Origin: Candidatus Sulfotelmatobacter sp.
Lineage (GTDB): Bacteria > Acidobacteriota > Terriglobia > Terriglobales > Acidobacteriaceae
Direction: 5' to 3'
DNA: 64,000 nt
Assembly: GCA_036500765.1 (NCBI GenBank)
Contig: DASYBM010000011.1
Span: forward strand, 186,001 to 250,000
In this document: positions 11,312 through 19,898 of the stretch, piece by piece
Numbering within the stretch: position 1 is the stretch's first letter
Layout of the letters: every line of letters begins with the position of its first letter
Notes under the pieces: model-generated
Databases searched by the model: none
Seen by the model: the letters and a program-made list of their open reading frames with translations, nothing else
Told to the model about the DNA's origin: nothing
Position numbers and translations under genes: made by a program

Positions 11312-12706
11312 ATGGCGACCAGGGAAATCACGAAGCAACAGCCGAAATTCAACGAGCCCGACCTCGCTCAAGAACTGGCGATCGAGGTTGAAGACGCGGG
11401 ACAATACCAGGCGCGAAGAATCGCCAGACTGGCGTCGATCTGGCGCGAGCGTCGGTTTGTGTCCCGGTGCGCGGCGGTGGGGCTGGTTACATCTCTCATT
11501 ATTGCCTTTCTGATTCCTGTGCGCTATACCTCGACGACCCGCCTCATGCCGCCCGATCAGGCAGGTGCGAGCATGGCGTCGATGCTGGCTGCCTTAGGCA
11601 AGGGTGGCAGTGAATTGGGGGTCATGGGCAGCGAATTGTTGGGTCTAAAGACTTCGGGCGATCTTTTTGTGGGAGTCTTGCATAGCCGGACGATTCAAGA
11701 TCGTCTGGTCAACAAGTTCGACTTGCGTAAGGTGTATGGTGAGCGCCGGTGGGAAGACGCGCGAAAAGTCCTGGAAAAACGGACCGATATTTCTTCCGAC
11801 CGCAAGAGCAACATTATCACCATCACGGTGAGCGACCACAGTGCGCAGCGTGCCGCGGAAATGGCGCGAGAATATGTCGCCGGGTTGGATGGAATCGTGC
11901 TCACGCTGAATACGTCCTCGGCGCATAAAGAAAGGGTGTTTCTGGAAGAGCGGCTGGGGCAGGTGCAGCAGGACCTGGAGGTGGCGGAAAAGGAGTTCGG
12001 CAATTTCGCCAGCAAGAACGAAGCTATCGACGTGAAAGAACAGGGCAAGGCGATGATTGGCGCAGCCGCTGAAGTGGAGGGCGAGCTCATCGCAGCCCAG
12101 ACACAACTGGAAGGCCTGCGACAGATCTATACCCCAAACAATGTGCGCGTGCGCACGTTGCAGGCCAGGATTGACGAGTACCAACGGCAGTTGCAGAAGT
12201 TGGGGGGGCAGGATTCCTCGGCTGCATCGTCCTCAGCTTCGAACGCCTCGCCTTCATCCCCATCGACCGAGGATCTCTATCCATCGATCCGGCAGCTACC
12301 CATTCTCGGAGTCGCATACGCCGACCTCTACCGTCGCACTAAAGTGGAAGAGGCCGTCTTCGAGACGTTGACCAAGCAATACGAAATGGCGAAGGTGGAA
12401 GAGGCGCGGGAGACGCCGAGCGTCAAAGTCCTGGACGAGGGCAACATCCCCGAGAGCAAGTCATTCCCGCCTCGAATTCTAATCGGGTGCATCGGCATCT
12501 TTGTATTTGCTATGGCGGGAATCTTCTGGGTTCTGGCGCACGACCGATGGCAACGAATCGATCCGGATGATCCCGGTAAGGCGTTGGCGACGGAAGTGAT
12601 GAATACGATCTGGAGCAACCTGCCGTGGAGGCCTCGAACTGGAGTTAACGTCCAATCGATAAAAGAAAGTGTTTTTCGCCGGTTTCACAAGGGCGACGAA
12701 GATTAG
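11312..12706 (+). CDS. Wzz/GumC-type chain-length determinant protein
   Basis: Inner-membrane co-polymerase that sets polysaccharide chain length. The ATG at 11312 gives 464 residues; a TTG at 11285 could extend it by nine. A first membrane segment (VGLVTSLIIAFLIPVRY) lies near residues 52-70, followed by a Wzz domain with RLMPPDQAG. A long coiled-coil stretch covers about 200-300. The second membrane segment (IGCIGIFVFAMAGIFWVLA) lies near 395-415. The cytoplasmic tail is short and has no Walker motifs, so there is no fused BY-kinase. The last codons form the first unit of a 15-bp tandem repeat that continues past the stop. Confidence 0.88.
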   Translation: MATREITKQQPKFNEPDLAQELAIEVEDAGQYQARRIARLASIWRERRFVSRCAAVGLVTSLIIAFLIPVRYTSTTRLMPPDQAGASMASMLAALGKGGSELGVMGSELLGLKTSGDLFVGVLHSRTIQDRLVNKFDLRKVYGERRWEDARKVLEKRTDISSDRKSNIITITVSDHSAQRAAEMAREYVAGLDGIVLTLNTSSAHKERVFLEERLGQVQQDLEVAEKEFGNFASKNEAIDVKEQGKAMIGAAAEVEGELIAAQTQLEGLRQIYTPNNVRVRTLQARIDEYQRQLQKLGGQDSSAASSSASNASPSSPSTEDLYPSIRQLPILGVAYADLYRRTKVEEAVFETLTKQYEMAKVEEARETPSVKVLDEGNIPESKSFPPRILIGCIGIFVFAMAGIFWVLAHDRWQRIDPDDPGKALATEVMNTIWSNLPWRPRTGVNVQSIKESVFRRFHKGDED

Positions 12707-12769
12707 ATGGACGAAGATTAGATGGACGAAGATTAGATGGACAAGGATTAGATGGACAAGGATTAGATC
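12695..12769 (+). repeat. five-copy 15-bp tandem repeat spanning the wzz stop codon
   Basis: Unit GACGAAGATTAGATG occurs at 12695, 12710 and 12725; the variant GACAAGGATTAG plus ATG/ATC occurs at 12740 and 12755. The first unit encodes the last residues and stop of the Wzz protein. Each ATG in the array opens a five-codon frame ending in TAG (MDED or MDKD). Replication slippage is the simplest origin. Two sub-types grouped 3+2 indicate stepwise duplication. Confidence 0.95.
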
Positions 12770-12879
12770 GTCCCGCCGTATTGCGTCAATTGGGTGTCAA
12801 CCGCGCCACAAGATCAGGGCAATTGCAAGAATTCTGAAAACAGGAGGAACGACCCGCGCGGCTCTGACCGCAACTACAA

Positions 12880-13539
12880 ATGGCAAACCTGGCTGAAAGA
12901 TGTGTTACCTGGACGAAGTGCCTCTTTGCTATTCGCGGGCTGAAACCGCAATCGACTCCTGAGGAACTGGTGAACTTCTGTCTCGCCCAGCCGTTGGCTC
13001 CGCTACAAATACGCAGCGAACTGCTTGCGCTGGCAACGGAGGTCGCGAGCCTGGAGCCCCGAACCGGGATGGAGATTGGCACTCATCTCGGCGGAACTCT
13101 CTTCTTATTTTGCCGCCTGGCTCATCCCAGCGCCCGCATGCTGAGTCTCGATCTGTATCGCGGCCGGCTGGGCGGCATTCGCAAAATGATTTACTACTCG
13201 TTTCTGCGAGGGAGCCAGCATCTCGACATCGTCACCGGCGATTCCCATTCTTCTCCCACGTTATCGACGGTCGCGAAAAAACTCGGCCCGGCCAAGCTGG
13301 ACTTTCTGTTTATCGACGGGGATCACAGCTATGATGGCGTCAAGCGCGATTTCGAGATGTACTCGCCCCTGGTACGAGCCGGCGGCCTGGTCGCCTTTCA
13401 TGACATCGTTCCGCATCCGCCGGAGGCGCAATGTCACGTCAACGAATTCTGGGTCGAAGTCAAGCAACGCTACCGGCACAAGGAGTTCATCGAAAGCCCC
13501 AACCAACAGTGGGCCGGGATCGGAGTGCTGTATGTCTAA
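12880..13539 (+). CDS. class I SAM-dependent methyltransferase (Methyltransf_24-like)
   Basis: A 219-residue cytoplasmic protein. Motif I is EIGTHLGGT near residues 64-72, the acidic strand-2 end is LSLDLYRGR, and the strand-4 motif is FLFIDGDHSYDGVKRDFE, typical of the Methyltransf_24 group related to cephalosporin hydroxylase and TylF. GGLVAFHDIVPH follows. In this locus it probably methylates a sugar or precursor of the polysaccharide; the substrate cannot be read from the sequence. No clear ribosome-binding site precedes the ATG. Its last eight bases overlap the start of the next frame. Confidence 0.85.
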   Translation: MANLAERCVTWTKCLFAIRGLKPQSTPEELVNFCLAQPLAPLQIRSELLALATEVASLEPRTGMEIGTHLGGTLFLFCRLAHPSARMLSLDLYRGRLGGIRKMIYYSFLRGSQHLDIVTGDSHSSPTLSTVAKKLGPAKLDFLFIDGDHSYDGVKRDFEMYSPLVRAGGLVAFHDIVPHPPEAQCHVNEFWVEVKQRYRHKEFIESPNQQWAGIGVLYV

Positions 13540-14134
13540 ATTTAGAGGGGGACAGGCCTGCCTCCAGTGTTCTTACGTCAATATCGTGACCGACAATTCC
13601 GCCACCACCAATTATCAATCGGTCGGTGTATATCTGACGGGCGATACGATTAACGTTCGTGTGGATTCAGCCTCCATTTGCAGCTATTCGAGCTGCGGCC
13701 CCGCACAGATCAGTGACTTCGGGTCGAACAACACGATCACAGGCTACAATAAGTCCGTTGAAACGGCGTCGACCAATTTCGGAACGGCAATTGCGAGCAC
13801 CCAGCTATATACGGTTTGGCCGAATGCGAATGCCGGTATTGTGTTGGAATTAGCTTTGTTCCAGATGACAGCAGGGGTGGGATGCGGTGCCGGGAGCAAC
13901 ACTGCGACTCTGACTTACTCCTTCAGCGACCCCACTGGCACTGTGCACAGTGCCATCGCGGGCCCAACTCTGACTATTTCGGCGAATGGCAGCCTCGGCA
14001 GCTTTGCCAGTTCCACTGTGTCTCTTCCCGTGCATGGAGCAAGCGTAGTTTCATGGTCTGCCTCATCGACTTTAGCTTCAGCCGGATGTTCAGCCGACCC
14101 ACAGTATCAGGCGATCATAAAAGTTCTGAACTAA
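13532..14134 (+). CDS. uncharacterised Ser/Thr/Asn-rich protein between methyltransferases
   Basis: I do not recognise this 200-residue product. It overlaps the preceding gene by eight bases (ATG at 13532), the usual mark of translational coupling. The composition (many Ser, Thr, Asn, Gly; Cys pairs at CLQCS, CSYSSC and CGAG) and alternating strands look like a secreted beta-sandwich protein. Yet no signal peptide precedes it, and no in-frame start further upstream gives one. Either the N-terminus was lost, or the export signal lies elsewhere. The codon after its stop is followed two bases later by the next start. Confidence 0.6.
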   Translation: MSKFRGGQACLQCSYVNIVTDNSATTNYQSVGVYLTGDTINVRVDSASICSYSSCGPAQISDFGSNNTITGYNKSVETASTNFGTAIASTQLYTVWPNANAGIVLELALFQMTAGVGCGAGSNTATLTYSFSDPTGTVHSAIAGPTLTISANGSLGSFASSTVSLPVHGASVVSWSASSTLASAGCSADPQYQAIIKVLN

Positions 14135-14136
14135 AG

Positions 14137-14991
14137 ATGCTCGAAGAAATCAAAGCCGAAGGTGCAGATCAACTGTATTTGGACCTGATGAAACAGTGTC
14201 TAACGCGGTCCATTTTTCCGGAATCATATCGACAGATCCGGGGACGTCCTTCCAGACGGGAACACCCCGTGGCTTGGGCTGTTTACCCGATGCTGACGCC
14301 CGCCTTAGACAAGTTGAACCTGAAACTATTTCGTTACGCGCCGTTCGATCAGGCGAAACGGGCAGAGGGAAGTGATTGGCCGGCTGAGGCAGATACGATG
14401 GTTGGCCTCAAACGGCTGGAGAATCTACAGTTCTGTGTTACCGAAGTGATTCGCAGGAATGTGCCCGGCGACCTCATTGAAACCGGCGTATGGCGCGGCG
14501 GAGCGAGCATTTTCATGCGAGCCGTTTTGAAGGTGTACGGTGACCGCAACAGAGTGGTTTGGCTCGCGGACTCGTTTCAGGGTTTACCGAAGCCGGATGA
14601 ACGATATCCCCAGGACGAGGGCGATCGGCATTGGGAATCCAGTCACATATTGGGCATCTCACTGAAAGAAGTGAAGACAAATTTTGCACGTTACGGATTG
14701 CTGGACGAGCAGGTGCGCTTTCTGGCTGGCTGGTTTAAAGATACGCTCCCGACAGCGCCGATCAAACAACTTGCAGTCTTGCGCCTGGACGGCGACATGT
14801 ATTCCTCGACCATGGACGCCTTGCAAAGTCTGTACCATAGAGTCTCACCCGGAGGGTATGTCATTATCGATGACTATGGATGCATTCCAGCCTGTAAAAA
14901 GGCTGTGGACGACTTTCGCACCGAGCAAAAAATTACGGAACCGATGCGAGAGATTGACTGGAGTGGAGTTTTTTGGGAGAAAAGTCGGTAA
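14137..14991 (+). CDS. TylF/MycF-family O-methyltransferase
   Basis: The 284-residue protein matches macrocin-O-methyltransferase (TylF) family enzymes, which methylate sugar hydroxyls with SAM. Family marks are DLIETGVWRGGASIFMRAVL near 110-130, VWLADSFQGLPKPD, and the metal/substrate region LRLDGDMYSSTMDALQSLY followed by GGYVIIDDYG. The ATG at 14137 is two bases after the previous stop and gives the usual family length; a longer in-frame extension would overlap the previous gene. A role in O-methylating a sugar of the exopolysaccharide fits its neighbours but is inference. Confidence 0.9.
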   Translation: MLEEIKAEGADQLYLDLMKQCLTRSIFPESYRQIRGRPSRREHPVAWAVYPMLTPALDKLNLKLFRYAPFDQAKRAEGSDWPAEADTMVGLKRLENLQFCVTEVIRRNVPGDLIETGVWRGGASIFMRAVLKVYGDRNRVVWLADSFQGLPKPDERYPQDEGDRHWESSHILGISLKEVKTNFARYGLLDEQVRFLAGWFKDTLPTAPIKQLAVLRLDGDMYSSTMDALQSLYHRVSPGGYVIIDDYGCIPACKKAVDDFRTEQKITEPMREIDWSGVFWEKSR

Positions 14992-15094
14992 TTGCTGGCT
15001 CCTCCACGAGTCCGTTGAATGCTCAACGTTCCAAAGCCAACCCCGCGAACACTCCGGTCGCAACTGCCCCGTCCTTGCTTAAACGAACGAAGCG

Positions 15095-16615
15095 ATGACT
15101 TTGTCCAATGAAACCGAGATCTTAAGTGCCGCGGGAATCCAAGCCCGAATTCGGCAATCCATCGGTGGATTACTTACCGGGAAGAGCCTGAAGGCGAAGG
15201 CGCTTCGCGGCGGCGCCTGGCTGGGATCAAGTAGTCTGGCCGAGCAGGCTGCTCGTTTCGTACGCAACTTGATTCTTGTTCGACTTCTGGCTCCGTCTGC
15301 ATTTGGGACTGTAGCCATCGTGCTGTCGACCGGTCTTGTACTCCAGGCGTTCACGGAAGTTGGAGTGCGGGAAGCCTTGGTTCAAAATCGCAGAGGGGCG
15401 GAGAACGAGTTTGTAAATGCGGCATGGTGGATGGCGTTCATCCGATCCCTCCTGGTGTGGACCACGCTTTCTCTGGCGGCTCCATTGGTTGCCAGGTTCT
15501 ATGGGAATCCCGAGCTCACCCCCCTTCTCAGAATAGCTGTTCTAGGACTGGTGCTTGAAGGAGCCATGAGCGCCAGAGCCTATGTTGCGATAAAAGACAT
15601 GAAGTTTTCGCGCTGGGCCCTGATATCGAACGGGGGCGGCATTCTGGGGGTTGTGCTCACGGTCGTTCTGAGTTTTGTCATTCGAGATGTCTGGGCCCTG
15701 GTCATTGGAACGGTAAGTGAGAGCGCGGCACGATGTGTCCTCTCTTATGCCGTCTGCCCATGGCTTCCTTCGCTCCATGTGGACAGAAAATCTCTGAAGG
15801 ATCTTTTTGAATACTCCAAGGGAGTATTTGGCGTCCCGCTCTTGAGTTTGATCTTCCTGCGTACGGATGTATTTGTGCTGGGCAAGCTGTTGTCTGCCGC
15901 CCGCCTCGGCCTCTACACCATGGGAATTGCCGCGGGGCAGGTCCCGGTCGTCTTTGTCTCGAACTTGCTCTATCAAATTTCTCTTTCCACTCTGTCCCAG
16001 ATTCAGGAAGACAAGGCTCGGACCAACCGGGTCATTATCAGGATCACATCGCTGGTGGCGGCAGTGGGCGCGCCCGCCCTGGCCTTTGCGTATTTTTGTG
16101 CAGGTCCCGTGCTCACGATCATCTATGGGCGCCCTTACGCGGTAACTGCCGGTCCTTTGTTCGTCGCGCTATGCGCCGCCCTGATCAGCCTGGCTAATAC
16201 CCAAATTACCGGAGTGTTCTACGCCTGGGGGATGCCTGGATTGCATCGCCGATGCGTGGCTGCGATGGCTATCACGATGATTGTTCTTGTCTATCCTTTT
16301 TCAATGTGGCTGGGGCCGCTGGGAGCGCAACTTGCGAGCCTGATCTCGATCACAGTTGGTTTCGGACTGCAGTTGGAACGGATTCATCACGTTACAGGTT
16401 TGGGACTCTCCGAATATGCGATATCGATCGCCCGAAGCGCCGTGCCTTCAGCCGCCGTTGTTGTGGTATGCCTGGCGGCCCGCTTACTTTCCTGGCCGAC
16501 GAACCCGCTTCGCAGCATCGCGATCGGTGCAGTCGGTTGCCTGGTGGCCTACGCATTGGTTTGTATAATGTTATTGCGACAGCAAGCACCTGCCGAGGTT
16601 CCCTCCTGTGGGTGA
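15095..16615 (+). CDS. polysaccharide flippase, Wzx-like (MOP superfamily)
   Basis: A 506-residue integral membrane protein of the polysaccharide transporter (PST) branch, which moves lipid-linked repeat units across the inner membrane. The N-terminal cytoplasmic stretch SLKAKALRGGAWLGSSSLAEQ and the following RLLAPSAFGTVAIVLSTGLVLQAFTEVG-type helix pair are characteristic. About a dozen hydrophobic helices follow. It sits among glycosyltransferase and polymerase genes, as expected for a Wzx/Wzy-dependent pathway. The sugar specificity is unknown. Confidence 0.9.
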   Translation: MTLSNETEILSAAGIQARIRQSIGGLLTGKSLKAKALRGGAWLGSSSLAEQAARFVRNLILVRLLAPSAFGTVAIVLSTGLVLQAFTEVGVREALVQNRRGAENEFVNAAWWMAFIRSLLVWTTLSLAAPLVARFYGNPELTPLLRIAVLGLVLEGAMSARAYVAIKDMKFSRWALISNGGGILGVVLTVVLSFVIRDVWALVIGTVSESAARCVLSYAVCPWLPSLHVDRKSLKDLFEYSKGVFGVPLLSLIFLRTDVFVLGKLLSAARLGLYTMGIAAGQVPVVFVSNLLYQISLSTLSQIQEDKARTNRVIIRITSLVAAVGAPALAFAYFCAGPVLTIIYGRPYAVTAGPLFVALCAALISLANTQITGVFYAWGMPGLHRRCVAAMAITMIVLVYPFSMWLGPLGAQLASLISITVGFGLQLERIHHVTGLGLSEYAISIARSAVPSAAVVVVCLAARLLSWPTNPLRSIAIGAVGCLVAYALVCIMLLRQQAPAEVPSCG

Positions 16616-16683
16616 GGTTCTGCGGCAACGGGCCATCCCTCATACGGGGGTGGCTCGCTAGAGGCATTCCCCCGCAGCCATTT

Positions 16684-17739
16684 ATGAAACAGACTTTAAG
16701 ATTGGATCAGATCGCCGAGGAAAATCGCCAGTCTTTAGGAAGTATTCAGGGCTCGGATTCTCAGGGCTCCATGCCCAAAGACCGACCTCGGGTATCGGTG
16801 ATCATTGTTACCTACCGTTCCAGCAACGAATTGCCCGACTGCCTGAAGGGGCTGTTTGAACAATCCGTGCCGATGGAGGTATTTCTGGTCGATAACGCAT
16901 CTCCGGATAGCACGCCTCGAGTGGTCGCCGACTATGCGGCGCGTTACGAAAATGTCCATGCGATTCTGAATCCGGAGAATGTCGGCTTGGCGGCGGGAAA
17001 CAATACGCCCATGGGAATGTGTCGGGGCGAATACCTTCTCATGCTGAATCCCGACACCATGTTTCGTGACGACAGCCTGAAGCGAATGATCCAATTCCTC
17101 GACCGCAACCCGGAGGTTGGTGTCGTCGGTCCCAGAAATGTGTACGACGATGGCAAACCGCTCGTGAGTTTCAGAAAGCGCTGGGGCATTCGTCATGTCA
17201 TGACTTGGCGCGTGCTTCCGTATCGCTTGCCCCGGCTGCTGCATGACCGGTTTTCATCCTACGAAACGCAGGACGTGTTGTATGTGTCCGGCTCCTGCCT
17301 GTTGATTCGGCGCAACATCTTCGAGCGCATTGGCGGCTATGACCCGGAATATTTCCTAACGATCGAAGACGTTTGCGATCTCTGTATTCGAGTGAAGGAA
17401 ACAGGCAGCCGCGTGGTTTTTCTCGGGGATGAGGAAGTCGTGCATCTTTGCGGGCGAAGCGGGGATCAGGCGCCCTACATCGTCGTTTGGCACGGAAATC
17501 GGGGCACGATCTATCACTTCCTCAAGCACGGAGGAATTGTTCAAGGCGTCGCGGTTTCGCTTTTGTTGCTCATGGCAGCGGGCGCCCGGGTGGCAATCGC
17601 GGGAGTTCTCAGTATCTTCAAGAAACGATATCGAAATGTTGCCCGCATCTATGCTCAAGTTTTCTGGGGCATCATTGCTAGGAATCCGATCTGGGAACGG
17701 AGATCGAGGCTGTCCACCTCTTCCAGAAATACCCCGTAG
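16684..17739 (+). CDS. family 2 glycosyltransferase (rhamnosyltransferase-like)
   Basis: A 351-residue GT-A enzyme. Residues from about 38 onward read VSVIIVTYRSSNELPDCL, then EVFLVDNASPD, NPENVGLAAGNN, and the metal-binding region LLMLNPDTMF, all as in the WbbL type that adds rhamnose or related sugars. A single hydrophobic helix near 285-305 (VAVSLLLLMAAGARVAIAGVL) may anchor it. The start at 16684 is the first ATG after the flippase stop; a longer frame upstream overlaps the flippase and has no family likeness. The stop is 20 bases before the next gene. Confidence 0.88.
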   Translation: MKQTLRLDQIAEENRQSLGSIQGSDSQGSMPKDRPRVSVIIVTYRSSNELPDCLKGLFEQSVPMEVFLVDNASPDSTPRVVADYAARYENVHAILNPENVGLAAGNNTPMGMCRGEYLLMLNPDTMFRDDSLKRMIQFLDRNPEVGVVGPRNVYDDGKPLVSFRKRWGIRHVMTWRVLPYRLPRLLHDRFSSYETQDVLYVSGSCLLIRRNIFERIGGYDPEYFLTIEDVCDLCIRVKETGSRVVFLGDEEVVHLCGRSGDQAPYIVVWHGNRGTIYHFLKHGGIVQGVAVSLLLLMAAGARVAIAGVLSIFKKRYRNVARIYAQVFWGIIARNPIWERRSRLSTSSRNTP

Positions 17740-17759
17740 CAGCCTCCAGGAAATGATGA

Positions 17760-18689
17760 ATGCCAGACGCGTGTCCATTGTGTTGCTCGTCGAATACGGC
17801 TGTAATGGAAAGGCTGCCCTTTGCCTTGCTCCGGCGGCTTTACCAAAAACAAGTGAAGGTCGACCTGGAAGACCTTGCGCTGGCGGCGATTGAGCTCAAG
17901 AAATGTGACGCTTGCGATCTGAGATTCTACGTGCCGGCGATCAGCGGGGATGAACGATTCTACGAGTCGCTTCAAAAATTCGATTGGTACTACGCTGTCG
18001 AGAAGCCGGAATACGAGTTTGCCGCGCAGTACATTTCTTCCGAAGATCGGGTGCTCGAAGTGGGCGCCGGCCGGGGGGCATTTTCAGCAAAGATCAAGCC
18101 AAAGTCCTATGAGGGCCTGGAGTTGAGCGAAGCCGCGGCGCAGCAGGCGCGGCAGCGCGGAATCCAGGTTCACAAACGCAGCCTCGAAGAGCATTCGGTG
18201 GACCATGAAAATGGCTACGACGTGGTGTGTTCGTTTCAGGTGCTTGAGCATATTCCTGAGACCAGGAGTTTTATTGAATTGTCCCTGCGCTGTCTGAAGA
18301 GGGGTGGGAGACTGATTTGCTCCGTTCCCTGGGAAGACGGCTTCACGGGAAGACAGAGCAACAATGTACTCAACATGCCGCCTCACCATGCGACCCGCTG
18401 GACTGACAAAGCGCTGGGGCATGTGGCCGAATTGTTTGACTTGCAGGTGATTGCGATTGGATATGATGTGCTTTCCGACCTGCATATTCGCGGTTATTCC
18501 ACGACGCTCATCGAAAACTCTTTCAACGGGGTCTTGGGACGCCGCCATCGTACTCTCGATGGCGTCTTAAGCTCGATCCTGATTAAGGCCCCCGTCCGAT
18601 TCTTGTCGCTTTTTCTCGAGACCGGTCTTCAGGACAGGGCTCTGCGGCCCGCTGGGCACTCGGTGACGATGGTGTATCAAAAGCCTTGA
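17760..18689 (+). CDS. zinc-ribbon SAM-dependent methyltransferase
   Basis: The 309-residue product begins with a probable zinc ribbon (CPLC near residue 5, CDAC near 49), then a Methyltransf_23 type fold: VLEVGAGRGAFSAKIKP is the SAM-binding motif I, followed by YEGLELSEAAAQQA and VVCSFQVLEHIPE. A GGRLICSVPWED strand closes the core. This architecture is common in polysaccharide loci, where the targets are sugars or lipid intermediates. An AGGA lies shortly before the ATG. Substrate unknown. Confidence 0.86.
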   Translation: MPDACPLCCSSNTAVMERLPFALLRRLYQKQVKVDLEDLALAAIELKKCDACDLRFYVPAISGDERFYESLQKFDWYYAVEKPEYEFAAQYISSEDRVLEVGAGRGAFSAKIKPKSYEGLELSEAAAQQARQRGIQVHKRSLEEHSVDHENGYDVVCSFQVLEHIPETRSFIELSLRCLKRGGRLICSVPWEDGFTGRQSNNVLNMPPHHATRWTDKALGHVAELFDLQVIAIGYDVLSDLHIRGYSTTLIENSFNGVLGRRHRTLDGVLSSILIKAPVRFLSLFLETGLQDRALRPAGHSVTMVYQKP

Positions 18690-18718
18690 ACTGCTCACGC
18701 TAGCGGAGGAAACGTCGG

Positions 18719-19858
18719 ATGACGTCCGTTCTGTTCTATAGCGATGCCGCTCAATTTGGGGGGCATGAAGCAATGACCGTCAAGGCGGTCCGGCATCTTT
18801 GTCAACAAAACGGTCTCACGGTCACCTTCGTTTTCTATGCTGGTAACGAGCGTCTAAAAGAACAGTTGGAGGTCATCCAGGGATTCTCGAGCAACCTCTC
18901 TTTGATGCCATTAGGTTACAAAGCAAGAACCTTACAAGCTCTGCGGTCGCTAATCAGTTGGGGAAGGATTCGGCATATTAAGAACGTGATGAGGCAGGTT
19001 CATCCGGATGTGGTTGTAGTAGCGCAGGGGCGCATCGAAGGCGGCAGTATGGCCTTATTGGCCGCCAAGCGGGCGGGCTACCGAACGATCAGTTATCTCC
19101 CGGTCGCTCATCCAGTTTCCATTTCCGGCAAGCCTTTCGCGGTAAAGATTCGCGAGGCGATCAACGGTTATTTTTATCGTTTACCGGACAAGATTATTAC
19201 CATCAGTGAGAGCGCGCGCCGCGCGCTGGGGGAAAGGGGCGCCACGCCCAATGTCGTAATAGTTCCGAACGCCGTCGAAGGCCCGCCGATTGAGCAATCG
19301 GACCGGCAAGGATTTCGCGCTCTTCATGGCATCAAGACAGACGAATGCCTCGTCGCAACCATGGGTAGAATTCATTTCAGGCAAAAAGGCCAAGACTTTG
19401 CGCTTAAGGCGATAGCACGCTTTCGCCACGAACTCATCGACTTTAAGTTTCTCTTCGTGGGGGAGGGCCCGGATGAAGATAAGTTCAAGGCTATGATCGC
19501 GGATTTCGATTTATGCCCGCAAGTGAAGGTTGTGCCTTGGCCCCAATACCCGACAGAGGTCTATGCTGGCATCGACCTGCTTTTGATTCCCTCGAGATTT
19601 GAAGGGGTTCCATTGGTGATGCTGGAGGCTATGTCGTACAGACTCCCGATCGTCGCTTCCAATACGGACGGAATGGCCGATCTCCTGCCTCAGGAATGGC
19701 TATTCCCGTTCGGAAACTGCGCCGCTTTAATCGAGACTCTGCGACGCGTCCGAAAGAGCGCGAATGCCGACTTGTTGGAGACGCACCGGAGTCTGATTCT
19801 CAGCGAATTTACGATGGAAAAGTTTTGCAGCAACATGAGAGCGGCAATTTTCGATTAA
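18719..19858 (+). CDS. family 4 glycosyltransferase
   Basis: A 379-residue GT-B fold enzyme. The N-terminal half opens with MTSVLFYSDAAQFGGHE, the acceptor-side Gly-rich loop. The C-terminal half carries ATMGRIHFRQKGQDFALKA, KFLFVGEGPDEDKF and the nucleotide-sugar motif PSRFEGVPLVMLEAM with the conserved E-x7-E pair. GGAGG stands about nine bases before the ATG at 18719. Donor and acceptor sugars cannot be told from the sequence. Confidence 0.9.
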   Translation: MTSVLFYSDAAQFGGHEAMTVKAVRHLCQQNGLTVTFVFYAGNERLKEQLEVIQGFSSNLSLMPLGYKARTLQALRSLISWGRIRHIKNVMRQVHPDVVVVAQGRIEGGSMALLAAKRAGYRTISYLPVAHPVSISGKPFAVKIREAINGYFYRLPDKIITISESARRALGERGATPNVVIVPNAVEGPPIEQSDRQGFRALHGIKTDECLVATMGRIHFRQKGQDFALKAIARFRHELIDFKFLFVGEGPDEDKFKAMIADFDLCPQVKVVPWPQYPTEVYAGIDLLLIPSRFEGVPLVMLEAMSYRLPIVASNTDGMADLLPQEWLFPFGNCAALIETLRRVRKSANADLLETHRSLILSEFTMEKFCSNMRAAIFD

Positions 19859-19898
19859 GCTCCCACCGGAGCCAGGTTCAGCGCGAGGGCTTGCGAAC

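Noticed and set aside
12695-12769. Possible CRISPR array
   Set aside because: Units are contiguous 15-mers without spacers; no cas genes anywhere in the window.
12669-12896. Frame with a repeated TKIRW/TRIRW peptide after wzz
   Set aside because: It is the 15-bp tandem array read in another phase; it overlaps the true wzz C-terminus and has no ribosome-binding site.
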